This document shows, in pieces, positions 8,154 to 14,464 of a stretch of DNA of 21,161 bases. Position 1 is the stretch's first letter. Every line of letters starts with the position of its first letter. Source of the DNA: a virus; IMG/VR virus record IMGVR_UViG_3300020472_000201, positions 1-21,161 of that record. One strand, given 5' to 3'. The notes under the pieces are model-generated. The model saw only the letters and a program-made list of their open reading frames with translations, did no database searches and was not told the origin of the DNA. A program made the position numbers and the translations under genes.

Positions 8154-8562
8154 GCAAGCGAGACGTATGGAGAAGAAGAAGGACGCCGCCGCCTTCCTCG
8201 AGACACACTCTGGTCCAGTTATGGGAATGCTGGCTCAGGTTGTGGAGGATATGGCTGAAGAGTGTGAAGGTCTCCGACAGTTCGATGCCGATTTTCAGAT
8301 GGCAATCGAGCTAGGCCACCGACTCGATAAAGCCGTTGACCTGCCTGACCCCGTACTTGAAGGGTTAGATAATGTGATTGCTACGTTTGTGGCCTTAATA
8401 GCCATCGGCGTGTACAGGGCGGCGTGTCGGGCTGAGAAGCTGCGCGGGGCGAAGCTCGACAGGCTGACTAGGCGTCTTGAGGAGCGCGGCCCTCGCATGG
8501 CTGCAGCTCGTCGCGTCCACCTTGAGCGCCGTATTAAGCGGCTCAAGTCTGTAAGCAAGTGA
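8146..8562 (+). CDS. Helical hypothetical protein with basic C-terminus (138 aa)
   Basis: The ATG at 8146 is preceded by AGGAGG at 8131-8136. An upstream in-frame TTG at 8137 has no proper ribosome site. The first 15 residues are basic. The middle is helical and acidic, with one hydrophobic stretch at about 81-95 (NVIATFVALIAIGVYRAA). The last 45 residues form a strongly basic helix rich in Arg and Lys (LDRLTRRLEERG, then RRVHLERRIKRLK). The basic tail could bind nucleic acid or acidic membrane lipids. The family was not recognised. The gene closes this transcription block: a hairpin candidate follows its stop. Confidence 0.65.
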   Translation: MSKQARRMEKKKDAAAFLETHSGPVMGMLAQVVEDMAEECEGLRQFDADFQMAIELGHRLDKAVDLPDPVLEGLDNVIATFVALIAIGVYRAACRAEKLRGAKLDRLTRRLEERGPRMAAARRVHLERRIKRLKSVSK

Positions 8563-8575
8563 GTTCATTCTGGAA

Positions 8576-8605
8576 AGCCCTACTTAATGGGCTTGACCTT
8601 TTTAC
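8576..8605 (+). terminator. Candidate intrinsic terminator after the lysis-like cluster
   Basis: AGCCC (8576-8580) pairs with GGGCT (8589-8593) around an 8-nt loop and is followed by TGACC and a run of five T (8599-8603). The stem is only 5 bp, so termination may be partial. Confidence 0.45.
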
Positions 8606-8613
8606 CTATCGCA

Positions 8614-8648
8614 AACCTAGGTAAGGTTGGTTAACCTTTCCGAGGAGG
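8614..8648 (+). promoter_or_regulatory. Two mutually exclusive hairpins ahead of the 43-aa gene's ribosome site
   Basis: AGGTT at 8624-8628 can pair either with AACCT upstream (8614-8618) or, as AAGGTT at 8623-8628, with AACCTT downstream (8633-8638, loop GGTT). The two folds cannot coexist. The downstream hairpin ends 4 nt before AGGAGG at 8643-8648, so it could mask the ribosome site of the gene starting at 8653. Regulatory use is inferred. Confidence 0.3.
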
Positions 8649-8652
8649 CCTT

Positions 8653-8784
8653 GTGTACACGTATAAAAAGAACACGCCATCTTCAGCCTACGGCAAGAAG
8701 AAGACAACCAAGAAGAACATGAGCCAGGCAGGCGCTAAGAAAAAGAAGCGCAAGTCTGGGAGTGACCGGAAGAAGGTTCGGTAA
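8653..8784 (+). CDS. Hidden 43-aa lysine-rich basic protein
   Basis: A GTG at 8653 lies 4 nt after a strong AGGAGG (8643-8648). The frame ends at TAA 8782-8784, which overlaps the ATG of the next gene (TAATG). The product is almost entirely polar: MYTYKKNTPSSAYGKKK, then repeated Lys clusters (TTKKN, AKKKKRKSG, DRKKVR). About 40 percent of residues are Lys or Arg. Such a peptide could bind or condense DNA or bind a polyanion. The ribosome site and stop/start overlap support a real gene although it is short. No family was recognised. Confidence 0.6.
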   Translation: MYTYKKNTPSSAYGKKKTTKKNMSQAGAKKKKRKSGSDRKKVR

Positions 8785-9161
8785 TGGCAACTGCAAGTAC
8801 AGCAAAGCAGGGAGCGGCCATTGGTCTGTCTTTGTTCACGGTAACGGAGACTTCAACGACTCCAACGGCAGTGAGCATAGCTGCCAGCAACGGCTCTTTG
8901 ATTATGATTGAGATCGACAACACTGCGAACAGCGTTGCGTCTTACCTTAATCTTTACGACGTTGCAGGCGGGGGGTCCGTAACTGTCGGCACGACTGACG
9001 AGAGCTTTGTGTTCATGGCTCCGGCTTCCTCTCGCATTACTTATGCCTGCCCTGAGGGGGCCGCTTACGCGAACGGATTGTTCGCTGCAGTTGTCTCTTC
9101 CCCTGGCTCAGCAAACGGGCCGAGCTCTACGGTCAACGCATTCATTCTTGTAGGAGCCTAG
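8784..9161 (+). CDS. Small virion-type protein, paralog 1 of a tandem pair (125 aa)
   Basis: It starts in a TAATG overlap with the 43-aa gene. A conserved pattern of 'E-I-D-N-T-A-N ... L-Y-D-V ... G-T-T-D ... A-S-S-R ... A-N-G-L' is shared with the next gene as 'D-L-D-N-A-A-N ... V-Y-D-N ... G-T-T-D ... A-S-T-R ... T-N-G-L'. The two are thus tandem paralogs. The composition is Ser/Thr/Gly/Ala-rich beta-strand, with no membrane segment. Small repeated beta-sandwich proteins of this type are common as phage head decoration or tail-associated proteins; which of these it is cannot be told. Confidence 0.72.
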   Translation: MATASTAKQGAAIGLSLFTVTETSTTPTAVSIAASNGSLIMIEIDNTANSVASYLNLYDVAGGGSVTVGTTDESFVFMAPASSRITYACPEGAAYANGLFAAVVSSPGSANGPSSTVNAFILVGA

Positions 9162-9164
9162 GCT

Positions 9165-9536
9165 ATGGCAATTTCCGTAAAAAGCTCTGGCGTAAGCAGC
9201 CCTTTCTCTGTCCGAGGGGTAGAAATTACTGACCTCGAGAACACGGGCCTTAGCGACTTCCTTAGTGCTTCGACTACGATCTACACGTTAGATCTAGACA
9301 ACGCAGCCAACGGCGCGCTTACCTTCTTCAAGGTGTACGACAACGCCTCACCAACTTACGGCACCACAGACCCTGTTGTGATGATTCAAGTTGCGGCTAG
9401 CACGCGACAAGTTTGGTCTATCGCTCAGGGCCTAAGCCTAACAAACGGCCTTTCGATGATGGCTTGCACCGTTGATGGTGCGGCCTCAGGAAGCAACCCA
9501 GGCAGCAACTTTAACTGCAGCCTAGTCGTTTCCTAA
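9165..9536 (+). CDS. Small virion-type protein, paralog 2 of a tandem pair (123 aa)
   Basis: It begins 3 nt after the stop of paralog 1 and shares its DN-x-A-N, GTTD and NGL motifs, but has diverged elsewhere, consistent with old duplication. It has a two-part layout: an N-terminal region with 'V-S-S-P-F-S-V-R-G-V-E-I-T-D-L' and the shared strand core. It is the last gene of the rightward late region. Its TAA (9534-9536) shares bases with the stop of the convergent gene (CTAA), so the two transcription units meet with no gap. A decoration or tail role is inferred from the paralog. Confidence 0.72.
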   Translation: MAISVKSSGVSSPFSVRGVEITDLENTGLSDFLSASTTIYTLDLDNAANGALTFFKVYDNASPTYGTTDPVVMIQVAASTRQVWSIAQGLSLTNGLSMMACTVDGAASGSNPGSNFNCSLVVS

Positions 9537-9748
9537 ACAACCCCGGCCCCATGCCCCCTGATGGGGGACAGTGCTTGAGATAGTTCTTCTGCGGCGTGCT
9601 CTCGCGTGTCGAGCTCCTCGTAGACAATCTCTCGACCGATGACTGCATCCTTGGGGTCGGCCATTAGCCTGTCCCATGCGGACTCAAGGGCGTCGTCTAC
9701 GTCTTCTCCGAAGCCAACTACGGGTAAGTGAAACCTAAACATTTTCAT
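9533..9748 (-). CDS. Small hypothetical protein (71 aa)
   Basis: It starts at the ATG at 9748 in an ATGA overlap with the upstream gene; a second ATG two codons later is also possible. The N-terminal strand-helix unit (FRFHLPVVGFGEDVDDALESAWDRLM) looks like small phage proteins with a short beta strand followed by an acidic helix. The C-terminal 20 residues are low-complexity and overlap a GC hairpin. It is the last gene of the early leftward operon. No function was recognised, and the C-terminal tail may be dispensable. Confidence 0.6.
   Translation of the reverse strand: MKMFRFHLPVVGFGEDVDDALESAWDRLMADPKDAVIGREIVYEELDTREHAAEELSQALSPIRGHGAGVV
9547..9567. terminator. Candidate bidirectional hairpin at the convergence of two operons
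   Basis: CCCCC (9554-9558) pairs with GGGGG (9563-9567) around TGAT. A nested alternative pairs CCCCAT (9547-9552) with ATGGGG (9561-9566). No U-run follows on either strand. It lies inside the end of the leftward 71-aa gene, so it is a roadblock-type or processing hairpin rather than a classic terminator. Confidence 0.35.
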
Positions 9749-9981
9749 GGCTTTAAAGCCCTCCGCTCATTGATTGCTTTGTCGATGTGCTTAAAGCAAC
9801 CCATGCAGCACACTTGATATCGTATCTCAAGAGTGGGTAGTTTCCCGTCCATTCTCGGTATGAGTTGAGCTGGGGCGCAGTACTTGTCGCCTATTGGAGC
9901 GCCGCACAATTCGCAATCTCCCTGAGACAACTTGGTGATTACTTTCGCCGCTGAGCGAATGTGGTGAACTCCTTTAATCAT
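9745..9981 (-). CDS. Small zinc-ribbon-like protein (78 aa)
   Basis: Two Cys pairs, C23-x-x-C26 and C59-x-x-C62, form a zinc-ribbon-like layout (CELCG, then CCMGC). C35 and C58 are extra Cys. The N-terminus is basic (HHIRSAAKVITKL). Overlaps of 4 nt with both neighbours (ATGA) indicate a coupled operon. Zinc ribbons of this size often bind DNA or RNA or mediate protein contacts in phage takeover. The partner is unknown. Confidence 0.6.
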   Translation of the reverse strand: MIKGVHHIRSAAKVITKLSQGDCELCGAPIGDKYCAPAQLIPRMDGKLPTLEIRYQVCCMGCFKHIDKAINERRALKP

Positions 9982-10166
9982 CCTTCGTACTCCCCTCGAG
10001 TAGCCTTTGGCAGGTGAAGGTAGTGGAAATACTGCGGGTCTACTTTAGCCTTAGACAGGTCTGCGATAGCCGCCTCAATTCGTTTGAACTGCTCAGGTGT
10101 TGTCCTTTGAGATCGGACAAGCTTTAAAAGCTTAAGAGCTGAGTCGATGGATATGTGTGTAGTCAT
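9978..10166 (-). CDS. Small helical hypothetical protein (62 aa)
   Basis: The ATG at 10166 follows GGAAGGAAG about 7 nt upstream and is preferred to an in-frame GTG at 10196, which has no ribosome site. The predicted fold is two or three helices (LLKLVRSQRTTPEQFKRIE). Residues 40-62 are less ordered. The gene overlaps the zinc-ribbon gene by 4 nt. It begins about 97 nt after the dpdA stop, and that gap holds only the RuvC-like remnant. No function was recognised. Confidence 0.55.
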   Translation of the reverse strand: MTTHISIDSALKLLKLVRSQRTTPEQFKRIEAAIADLSKAKVDPQYFHYLHLPKATRGEYEG

Positions 10167-10195
10167 TGCTTCCTTCCTAGTATTCGGAGCTCGCA

Positions 10196-10262
10196 CTATG
10201 CGAGTAATCCAGTGTCTTTAGCGTTGTTGTCTAGCTTTGTTTTTAGCCTGAGGTTGGCTCCT
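10196..10262 (-). pseudogene. Remnant of a RuvC-like resolvase C-terminal end
   Basis: Directly after the dpdA stop, in a different frame, the bases encode LKTKLDNNAKDTGLLA followed by TAG. The RuvC-like gene at 11838 ends with RKTKPDDNIADAGLLA at its metal-binding C-terminal motif, and 10 of these 16 positions match. The two DNA copies differ mostly at synonymous third positions, so this is not a recent duplication. There is no usable start codon after the AGGAG at 10258-10262. It is best read as the end of a decayed, related resolvase gene. Chance similarity is less likely but not excluded. Confidence 0.4.
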
Positions 10263-10895
10263 TCAGCCCGCCCCCATGCCTGGGAAAAGATGTCCCTGTC
10301 TCCTCTCGTTGTCGAGCCTTGGAAGATTGCAGGAAAACCGGGTAACGCTTGTCCCGTCGAAGGAGTGTGCCCCGGCGTCCTGGCAAAGGCGTATTCTTTT
10401 TGCCGTGTTGACTCTGGCCACATGGAAGTGGGCCTTTTTTTTCCGAGCTAACTCTCCCCACTCTCGCATGGTCTCGAGCTTCCATTCTGTCGAGCCCCCT
10501 AAAAAAATGCCGACTCTGTCGTTTAGTAGATCGCTAACGTCCGCTGTCTCCATGCCGTCTTGCACTGCAATCAGCGCTGCGCCAAAGGAGAGCACGCGCG
10601 ACAGCCAGGTAAGGCTAAATAGAAGGCTGTCCAGCCCACCCTGAACGATGTCAGGGACTACAATCCAGTCGGCATCGTCGCCAAGCCATCCGAGCATTTT
10701 CAAAAAAGACTCAGAGTCGAAATCTACGCCCTTTTGAAAGCACCCCCACGCTCCGTTATCAAGAGCATAAGCAAGGGGCGGGCGCTGCCCCCCGTATCTA
10801 CTTAACTGGGAGGGCTCGCAAAGCATCCTCCAGCCAGCTCGCCGCATGGCTTCAATGTTTCGCTTGGTTCCGGTCCTGCTTGCGTAAGGCATCAT
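10263..10895 (-). CDS. dpdA: DpdA-like DNA 7-deazaguanine transglycosylase (210 aa)
   Basis: DpdA enzymes are relatives of tRNA-guanine transglycosylase that swap guanine in DNA for a 7-deazaguanine base such as preQ0. Visible motifs match this family: PYASRTGTKRN at the N-terminus, YALDNGAW (Asp46), VVPDIVQGG (Asp82), LIAVQDGM, FLGGSTEWK at 131-139, HVARVNT, and FDGTS (Asp180). The GGS loop and aspartates are the expected base-binding and catalytic elements. The start at 10895 was chosen for its ATGA overlap with the cupin gene; an upstream in-frame ATG would extend into that gene. It sits in one operon with queC, which makes the precursor. Its length suits the short phage DpdA proteins I recall. 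The exact modified base cannot be read from the sequence. Confidence 0.8.
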   Translation of the reverse strand: MMPYASRTGTKRNIEAMRRAGWRMLCEPSQLSRYGGQRPPLAYALDNGAWGCFQKGVDFDSESFLKMLGWLGDDADWIVVPDIVQGGLDSLLFSLTWLSRVLSFGAALIAVQDGMETADVSDLLNDRVGIFLGGSTEWKLETMREWGELARKKKAHFHVARVNTAKRIRLCQDAGAHSFDGTSVTRFSCNLPRLDNERRQGHLFPGMGAG

Positions 10896-11242
10896 GGCAA
10901 CCGCCGGTAAGACCAGCGTTGCCGGTGAGGCCCGCGTAGGCAAAGGGTTAGAGCGCCTTCTTTAAACGTGCGGATTTTGTGAACGCTGTTGAATCGACGG
11001 AACGACACGTCCCCCTTACGCCTAGGCCGCTCGCTCCCCTGGCACTGGCTCTCAGAGTACCCACCACTTAAGACGACTGTTAAAAAACTCCAGGGATGAT
11101 CATGAGCAGCGATGATCATGCGAAACGGAGAGGCGGGGAATCGGTGTACGTAAAGGCCAAACATTCTATTTTCCAAAAGAACTAGGCGCTCCATCGTCGG
11201 AGATTCTGAGGTTTCTTTGGGAAAGATTGGCTTCCAGTTCAC
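10892..11242 (-). CDS. Cupin-like protein between queC and dpdA (116 aa)
   Basis: A GTG start at 11242 overlaps the queC stop (GTGA), and its own stop overlaps the dpdA start, so the gene is translationally coupled on both sides. It contains a small beta-barrel pattern typical of cupins: HDHPWSF at about 47-53, VVLSGGY, a GDVSFRRF strand, a further His (SVHKI), and LCLRGPHRQRW. His47 and His49 with a later His are candidate metal ligands. Small cupins of this pattern are common in phages, usually unannotated. Its fixed place in a base-modification cassette suggests a role in precursor or base processing, but that is inference. Confidence 0.65.
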   Translation of the reverse strand: MNWKPIFPKETSESPTMERLVLLENRMFGLYVHRFPASPFRMIIAAHDHPWSFLTVVLSGGYSESQCQGSERPRRKGDVSFRRFNSVHKIRTFKEGALTLCLRGPHRQRWSYRRLP

Positions 11243-11841
11243 GGCTTTAGCCCCCGCTCCCTAGCTAGGCAGGCTCCGCATTTCTTGCAGGGTTGGTCTC
11301 CTCCTAAATAGCAACTCCATGACATGACCATCAAATTGGTTGCCCCAAGGCTGTGGCCCAGTGCCACAACCTCAGCCTTGGTCTTGTCAATCAGTGGAGT
11401 AAGAATCTTGATCCCAAGTTTTTCCTCGGCCTGCTTAAAAAACTCAGGGCGACAGTCCTCAAAGTCATCCTGGTCGTCTTTGCACGACCCAATGACAAGC
11501 GCATCAGGAAAGGGGTGCATCAAAGCAGCGCCTTCAAGAAACCTCAGGTTGCGGTTGGGGACGACTACGTCTGGCCCGCTCAACTCCCCATCGCCGCCAG
11601 TCAATGACGACTGCCCCATACCGTCAAGGATTGGCATGACCCGGTACCGAACGCCGCAGGACGCGGCAATCCGTCGAGCCGCCTCAAGTTCTTTGACGTG
11701 CCGTTGTCCATAGTGGAATCCCACAGCGTCCACGTAGTCAAAATCTGAGTCGTAAGTAATCCCAATAGGTAGCCTCTGCCTCTTCGCCCACGCCAAGCAA
11801 ACAGCGGAGTCCAACCCACCACTAAGTAAGACCCGTATCAT
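11239..11841 (-). CDS. queC: QueC, 7-cyano-7-deazaguanine (preQ0) synthase (200 aa)
   Basis: QueC converts 7-carboxy-7-deazaguanine to preQ0 with ATP and ammonia. The PP-loop SGGLDS is at residues 7-12. HYGQRH at 43-48, VPNRNL, CRPEF and the C-terminal zinc site SWSCYLGG...PCKKCGAC (Cys177, 185, 188, 191) are all present. The ATG at 11841 was chosen because its ATGA overlap with the RuvC-like gene is exact and the PP-loop then follows at once; the longer frame reads through that gene. Two oddities: an extra acidic segment at about 24-38 (YDSDFDYVD) and His43 where most QueC have Asp (DYGQ). No QueD, QueE or FolE gene lies in the window, so those steps are encoded elsewhere or supplied by the host. 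Confidence 0.88.
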   Translation of the reverse strand: MIRVLLSGGLDSAVCLAWAKRQRLPIGITYDSDFDYVDAVGFHYGQRHVKELEAARRIAASCGVRYRVMPILDGMGQSSLTGGDGELSGPDVVVPNRNLRFLEGAALMHPFPDALVIGSCKDDQDDFEDCRPEFFKQAEEKLGIKILTPLIDKTKAEVVALGHSLGATNLMVMSWSCYLGGDQPCKKCGACLARERGLKP

Positions 11842-12353
11842 CTCTTCTCCCCCAGTACCCGGCGTGCGTACTCTGCGAGCAGCCCGGCGTCTGCAATGTT
11901 GTCGTCTGGTTTTGTTTTTCTGCCTGGAGTCAGGTCGAGGGTTGGTAGCAGCCTTCGGCAGGCAGCAATGCTTCTTGGCTTTGGTTCTCCTCCACCCGGA
12001 CACACCTCAGCCTGCCACCTCTTCGGCTGGATGACGTCGTAACGACACCCAAGCCCCGTCAAGAAGCCGTCTATGCGCCCCCAGTTCTTGCCCATAGTGA
12101 TCGCTGAGCCTGCACCCATCTTTGGAGACGGGCGGGCACCCAGAGCCTCCACAGCAGCGCAGAGGCTGTCTACGGTGCAGCCTTCGTCGTAACAAACACC
12201 CTCTAGCCAAGCGCAGAGAGCAGTCAGGTCGATGTCTTTACCCATGTGCGGGAGCTTGGTGACCCCGGCAAGGGTGCCGTCCCCCCGAAGGAGGACAGCA
12301 GCGCCTTGCTTTCCAGGGTCAATCCCTAGGTAGAGTTTAGAAGGGGATGTCAT
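11838..12353 (-). CDS. RuvC-like Holliday junction resolvase (171 aa)
   Basis: An RNase H-fold resolvase that would cut branched DNA during recombination or packaging. The first strand carries LGIDPGKQGAA with Asp12. Glu69 (AAVEALGA) and the C-terminal KPDDNIADAGLLAEYARR with Asp151 and Asp155 complete a typical acidic metal site. The ATG at 12353 overlaps the end of the SSB-like gene and gives the family-like start MTSPSKLYLGIDPG; a longer frame from 12404 would overlap further. The gene is coupled to queC by ATGA. A related C-terminal fragment lies after dpdA. Confidence 0.78.
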   Translation of the reverse strand: MTSPSKLYLGIDPGKQGAAVLLRGDGTLAGVTKLPHMGKDIDLTALCAWLEGVCYDEGCTVDSLCAAVEALGARPSPKMGAGSAITMGKNWGRIDGFLTGLGCRYDVIQPKRWQAEVCPGGGEPKPRSIAACRRLLPTLDLTPGRKTKPDDNIADAGLLAEYARRVLGEKR

Positions 12354-12840
12354 CGAGGTCTTCCGACTTCGCTGGAGCAGCGGGGGGTGCGGCGGCAAAC
12401 TCATTATCTACAACTTCATTGAAGTAGAAGTTCGGGTAACCCGAAGCGCTTGTCCGCTGACGCATCTTCAAGACCTTGCCGGCTAGCGACGAGACAACCA
12501 CGCCGGCCTTGTTTGCCGCCCTGTTGTAGACATCTTCACCAGCAGGCATGGCCCCCAGCAGCAGCATCAAGTCGTCGGCCAGAATCTGCAGGCCAATCTG
12601 GCTTGCTCGCTGGTACTTCTCGACGTACTTGCCTTTGCAGAGACCGTCGACCACCTCAAGGCCCCACTTGTACCGCTCAGGGTTTGGCTTACCGTCGTCA
12701 TGAGACCAGTAGTCGAACGAGGTGACAGCCACGGTGTACTCACCGTCCTGCAGTTCGTCTCGCTCTCTTCGCCCGTTGCTTGTGTTACTAGCGCCTCGCG
12801 CCTTTGGGGTAATCGTGTTCCACACATCGTTAATACTCAT
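12337..12840 (-). CDS. Single-strand DNA-binding-like protein (167 aa)
   Basis: The protein has a beta-rich core (GEYTVAVTSFDYW ... YKWGLEVVDGLCKGKYVEKY) and a flexible Ala/Pro stretch ending in SEDLDDIPF. That acidic-aromatic tip is the hallmark of SSB-type proteins, used to contact partner enzymes. Its place between a Sak4-like ATPase and a RuvC-like resolvase supports a ssDNA-binding role in recombination and replication. The start at 12840 overlaps the Sak4-like stop (TGATG). The core fold was not matched to a named family with certainty. Confidence 0.72.
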   Translation of the reverse strand: MSINDVWNTITPKARGASNTSNGRRERDELQDGEYTVAVTSFDYWSHDDGKPNPERYKWGLEVVDGLCKGKYVEKYQRASQIGLQILADDLMLLLGAMPAGEDVYNRAANKAGVVVSSLAGKVLKMRQRTSASGYPNFYFNEVVDNEFAAAPPAAPAKSEDLDDIPF

Positions 12841-13580
12841 CAGTCAGTTTCCTCAGCAGTTGCCTCAAAGGAGGCGGTGAAAGCCTTTCGCAAAGTGTCG
12901 AAAGACAGGTCCATAGTTTCTGGCATTGGTTTTCCGAGCTCGCCACGAGAGCCGCATTCAATCTGAAAGTTCCCGTCCTTGTACGGGGCAGTCCTAAGGA
13001 GCCTGTTGCCCTTGTCGTCCATCTCAACTCGGAAGATAAAGTCGACAGCTCCGTGGACAACCTTGCGAGCGCTTCCTGGGAGCGCCGAGGTAAGCAAGAT
13101 CTCTCCGCTCCTCTTTCCTTGGTCGTCAACCTCAACCTCGCGTCTCTCGTGGGACACGAAGATCACGGCCATGCCCAAGGTACGCACGGTAGTAATTGCG
13201 TTAGTCAGCTTTCGTCGGGCTAGCTTGTAGCCTTTGCCGAAGCCGCCGTCTCCGAGGTCCTGCCACCCGTTCTCGGTGCAGACATCGTCAATGAGGAACT
13301 CGTACAAGTTGTCGATGGTGTCGATCACCAGCGTCTTCCACCGATGCTGCCCCTTCTTCTTCTTAAGCTCACCAACAACGTTGCGGAAGTCCGTCCAGTT
13401 GCTGACCTGAATATCTGCCGCCTCCATTGCCGCAGTCCCTGGCTCCGTGGCGAGGAAAAGGGCCTCAGGCCACTGGTTGCAGAAGGTCGTCTTTCCTATC
13501 TTTGGTGGTCCGTAGACCATCCAGAGGTACGACGAGAGCGTCCTTCGTGGCTCGTGTCTATCTGTGGGGATAAGGCTCAT
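12840..13580 (-). CDS. Sak4-like RecA-fold ATPase, single-strand annealing recombinase (246 aa)
   Basis: Walker A GPPKIGKT is at 24-31 and Walker B TLVIDT at 83-88. An 'F-V-S-H-E-R-R-E' strand and a C-terminal EMDDKGNR region follow the AAA_24/Sak4 layout. Such phage proteins act as RecA-like or Rad51-like core-domain recombinases together with an SSB. The start at 13580 overlaps the nuclease stop (ATGA). A neighbouring SSB-like gene and a Cas4-like nuclease support the assignment. Strand-exchange activity itself cannot be read from the sequence. Confidence 0.78.
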   Translation of the reverse strand: MSLIPTDRHEPRRTLSSYLWMVYGPPKIGKTTFCNQWPEALFLATEPGTAAMEAADIQVSNWTDFRNVVGELKKKKGQHRWKTLVIDTIDNLYEFLIDDVCTENGWQDLGDGGFGKGYKLARRKLTNAITTVRTLGMAVIFVSHERREVEVDDQGKRSGEILLTSALPGSARKVVHGAVDFIFRVEMDDKGNRLLRTAPYKDGNFQIECGSRGELGKPMPETMDLSFDTLRKAFTASFEATAEETD

Positions 13581-14464
13581 ACTATTGCTCCTTCACTCAA
13601 CTCTTGATGTGGCCTATCGACCACGTTGTATGCGTCACGGGTAACTGCCCCGCAACACAGGTCCAGAAACTTGCAGCGACCGTAACGGCCAACGCAACTC
13701 TCTGTGTTTCTGATGGCAAAGCCACCGTTCTCTGTCTCAAGGATTCGCCTGTGAAGCTCCCAAGCCTCTTCGCGCCACAACTGCATCTGCTCCTCTGAGC
13801 GAGTCAGCTTTTCGTGGTGGAAGTAGAAGTCAGGGCGGTCTAGGTAGTCTTGCTTGATGCGCTCAATGTACTCATCGGGCGTCTCTTTTTTGCGCTGCTT
13901 ACTGCTAGGCCAACGAGCAATGGCGTAAAACATCTCTCGTATCGGACGACCAGCCATCCTCGATGCCGCCTCGAGGTAGGTAGAAACCTGGAAATCAATG
14001 TCTAGGCGGTCTATGTAGGCAGCGTCAAGGCGAGAAGTAGTCTTGAACTCGTACACGGCGTTGTCGTCTAGCCCGTCAAGCACGCCCGCCAGCCGGTGGC
14101 GACGGGACGGTCGACCTGTCTTTGGGTTAACGAGGGGCAAGTTAAACTCAACCTCGCGGCGAGTCGGCCAGTAACTCCAGCGGGCCAAAGCGCCCTCAAC
14201 GATGGCGTAGGCAACCCCTGCCATCATTCTTAGGTCGTCTACGGCCTGCTGGCCGAAGACCTTGTTTGCCGAAGCCATGATGTACTCGCTCGCAGCCGCA
14301 GGGTCTTGCTTCTCTATGCCGTAATGAACAGCAGAGCCACGGCTCATTGCATTAGTTTTTGGTGCTCTCAGAAGTTCGATGTACTTGTATTTGTGCAGGC
14401 GTGGACATCGTCCAAACGTGACGAGTTCCGATTGGGATAGTCGTCGGGATAGTTTCGGGGTCAT
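13577..14464 (-). CDS. PD-(D/E)XK nuclease, Cas4/RecB-like with Fe-S cysteines (295 aa)
   Basis: The N-terminus reads LSQSELVTFGRCPRLHKY, the usual opening of RecB-like nucleases, with Cys20. SRGSAVHYGIE carries His47. GVLDG (Asp130) and YEFKTTSR (Glu139, Lys141) form the PD-(D/E)XK core, and FQVSTYLEAA is motif QxxxY. Cys257, Cys264 and Cys270, with Cys20, match the four-cysteine iron-sulfur cluster of Cas4-type nucleases. It would resect DNA ends for the adjacent Sak4-like protein. The ATG at 14464 gives the natural N-terminus. The start lies inside the upstream small zinc-ribbon frame. Confidence 0.85.
   Translation of the reverse strand: MTPKLSRRLSQSELVTFGRCPRLHKYKYIELLRAPKTNAMSRGSAVHYGIEKQDPAAASEYIMASANKVFGQQAVDDLRMMAGVAYAIVEGALARWSYWPTRREVEFNLPLVNPKTGRPSRRHRLAGVLDGLDDNAVYEFKTTSRLDAAYIDRLDIDFQVSTYLEAASRMAGRPIREMFYAIARWPSSKQRKKETPDEYIERIKQDYLDRPDFYFHHEKLTRSEEQMQLWREEAWELHRRILETENGGFAIRNTESCVGRYGRCKFLDLCCGAVTRDAYNVVDRPHQELSEGAIV

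Noticed and set aside
8593-8623. Rightward promoter TTGACC ... TAGGTA
   Set aside because: The spacer is 19 nt and the -10 is poor. It overlaps the hairpin region, so promoter status cannot be supported.
10243-10485. Leftward ORFs overlapping dpdA in other frames
   Set aside because: Out-of-frame readings of dpdA with low-complexity products; only the final 16 codons, after the dpdA stop, resemble RuvC.
11839-12003. Longer QueC frame adding 54 residues
   Set aside because: The extra part is the RuvC-like gene read in another frame, and the ATGA overlap at 11841 fixes the start.
12007-12210. 67-aa leftward ORF within the RuvC-like gene
   Set aside because: Same-strand shadow of a gene with clear catalytic motifs; the composition is typical of an out-of-frame reading.
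11239-12353. PreQ1 riboswitch controlling queC
   Set aside because: queC has no leader at all; it starts inside the end of the RuvC-like gene, so there is no room for an aptamer.
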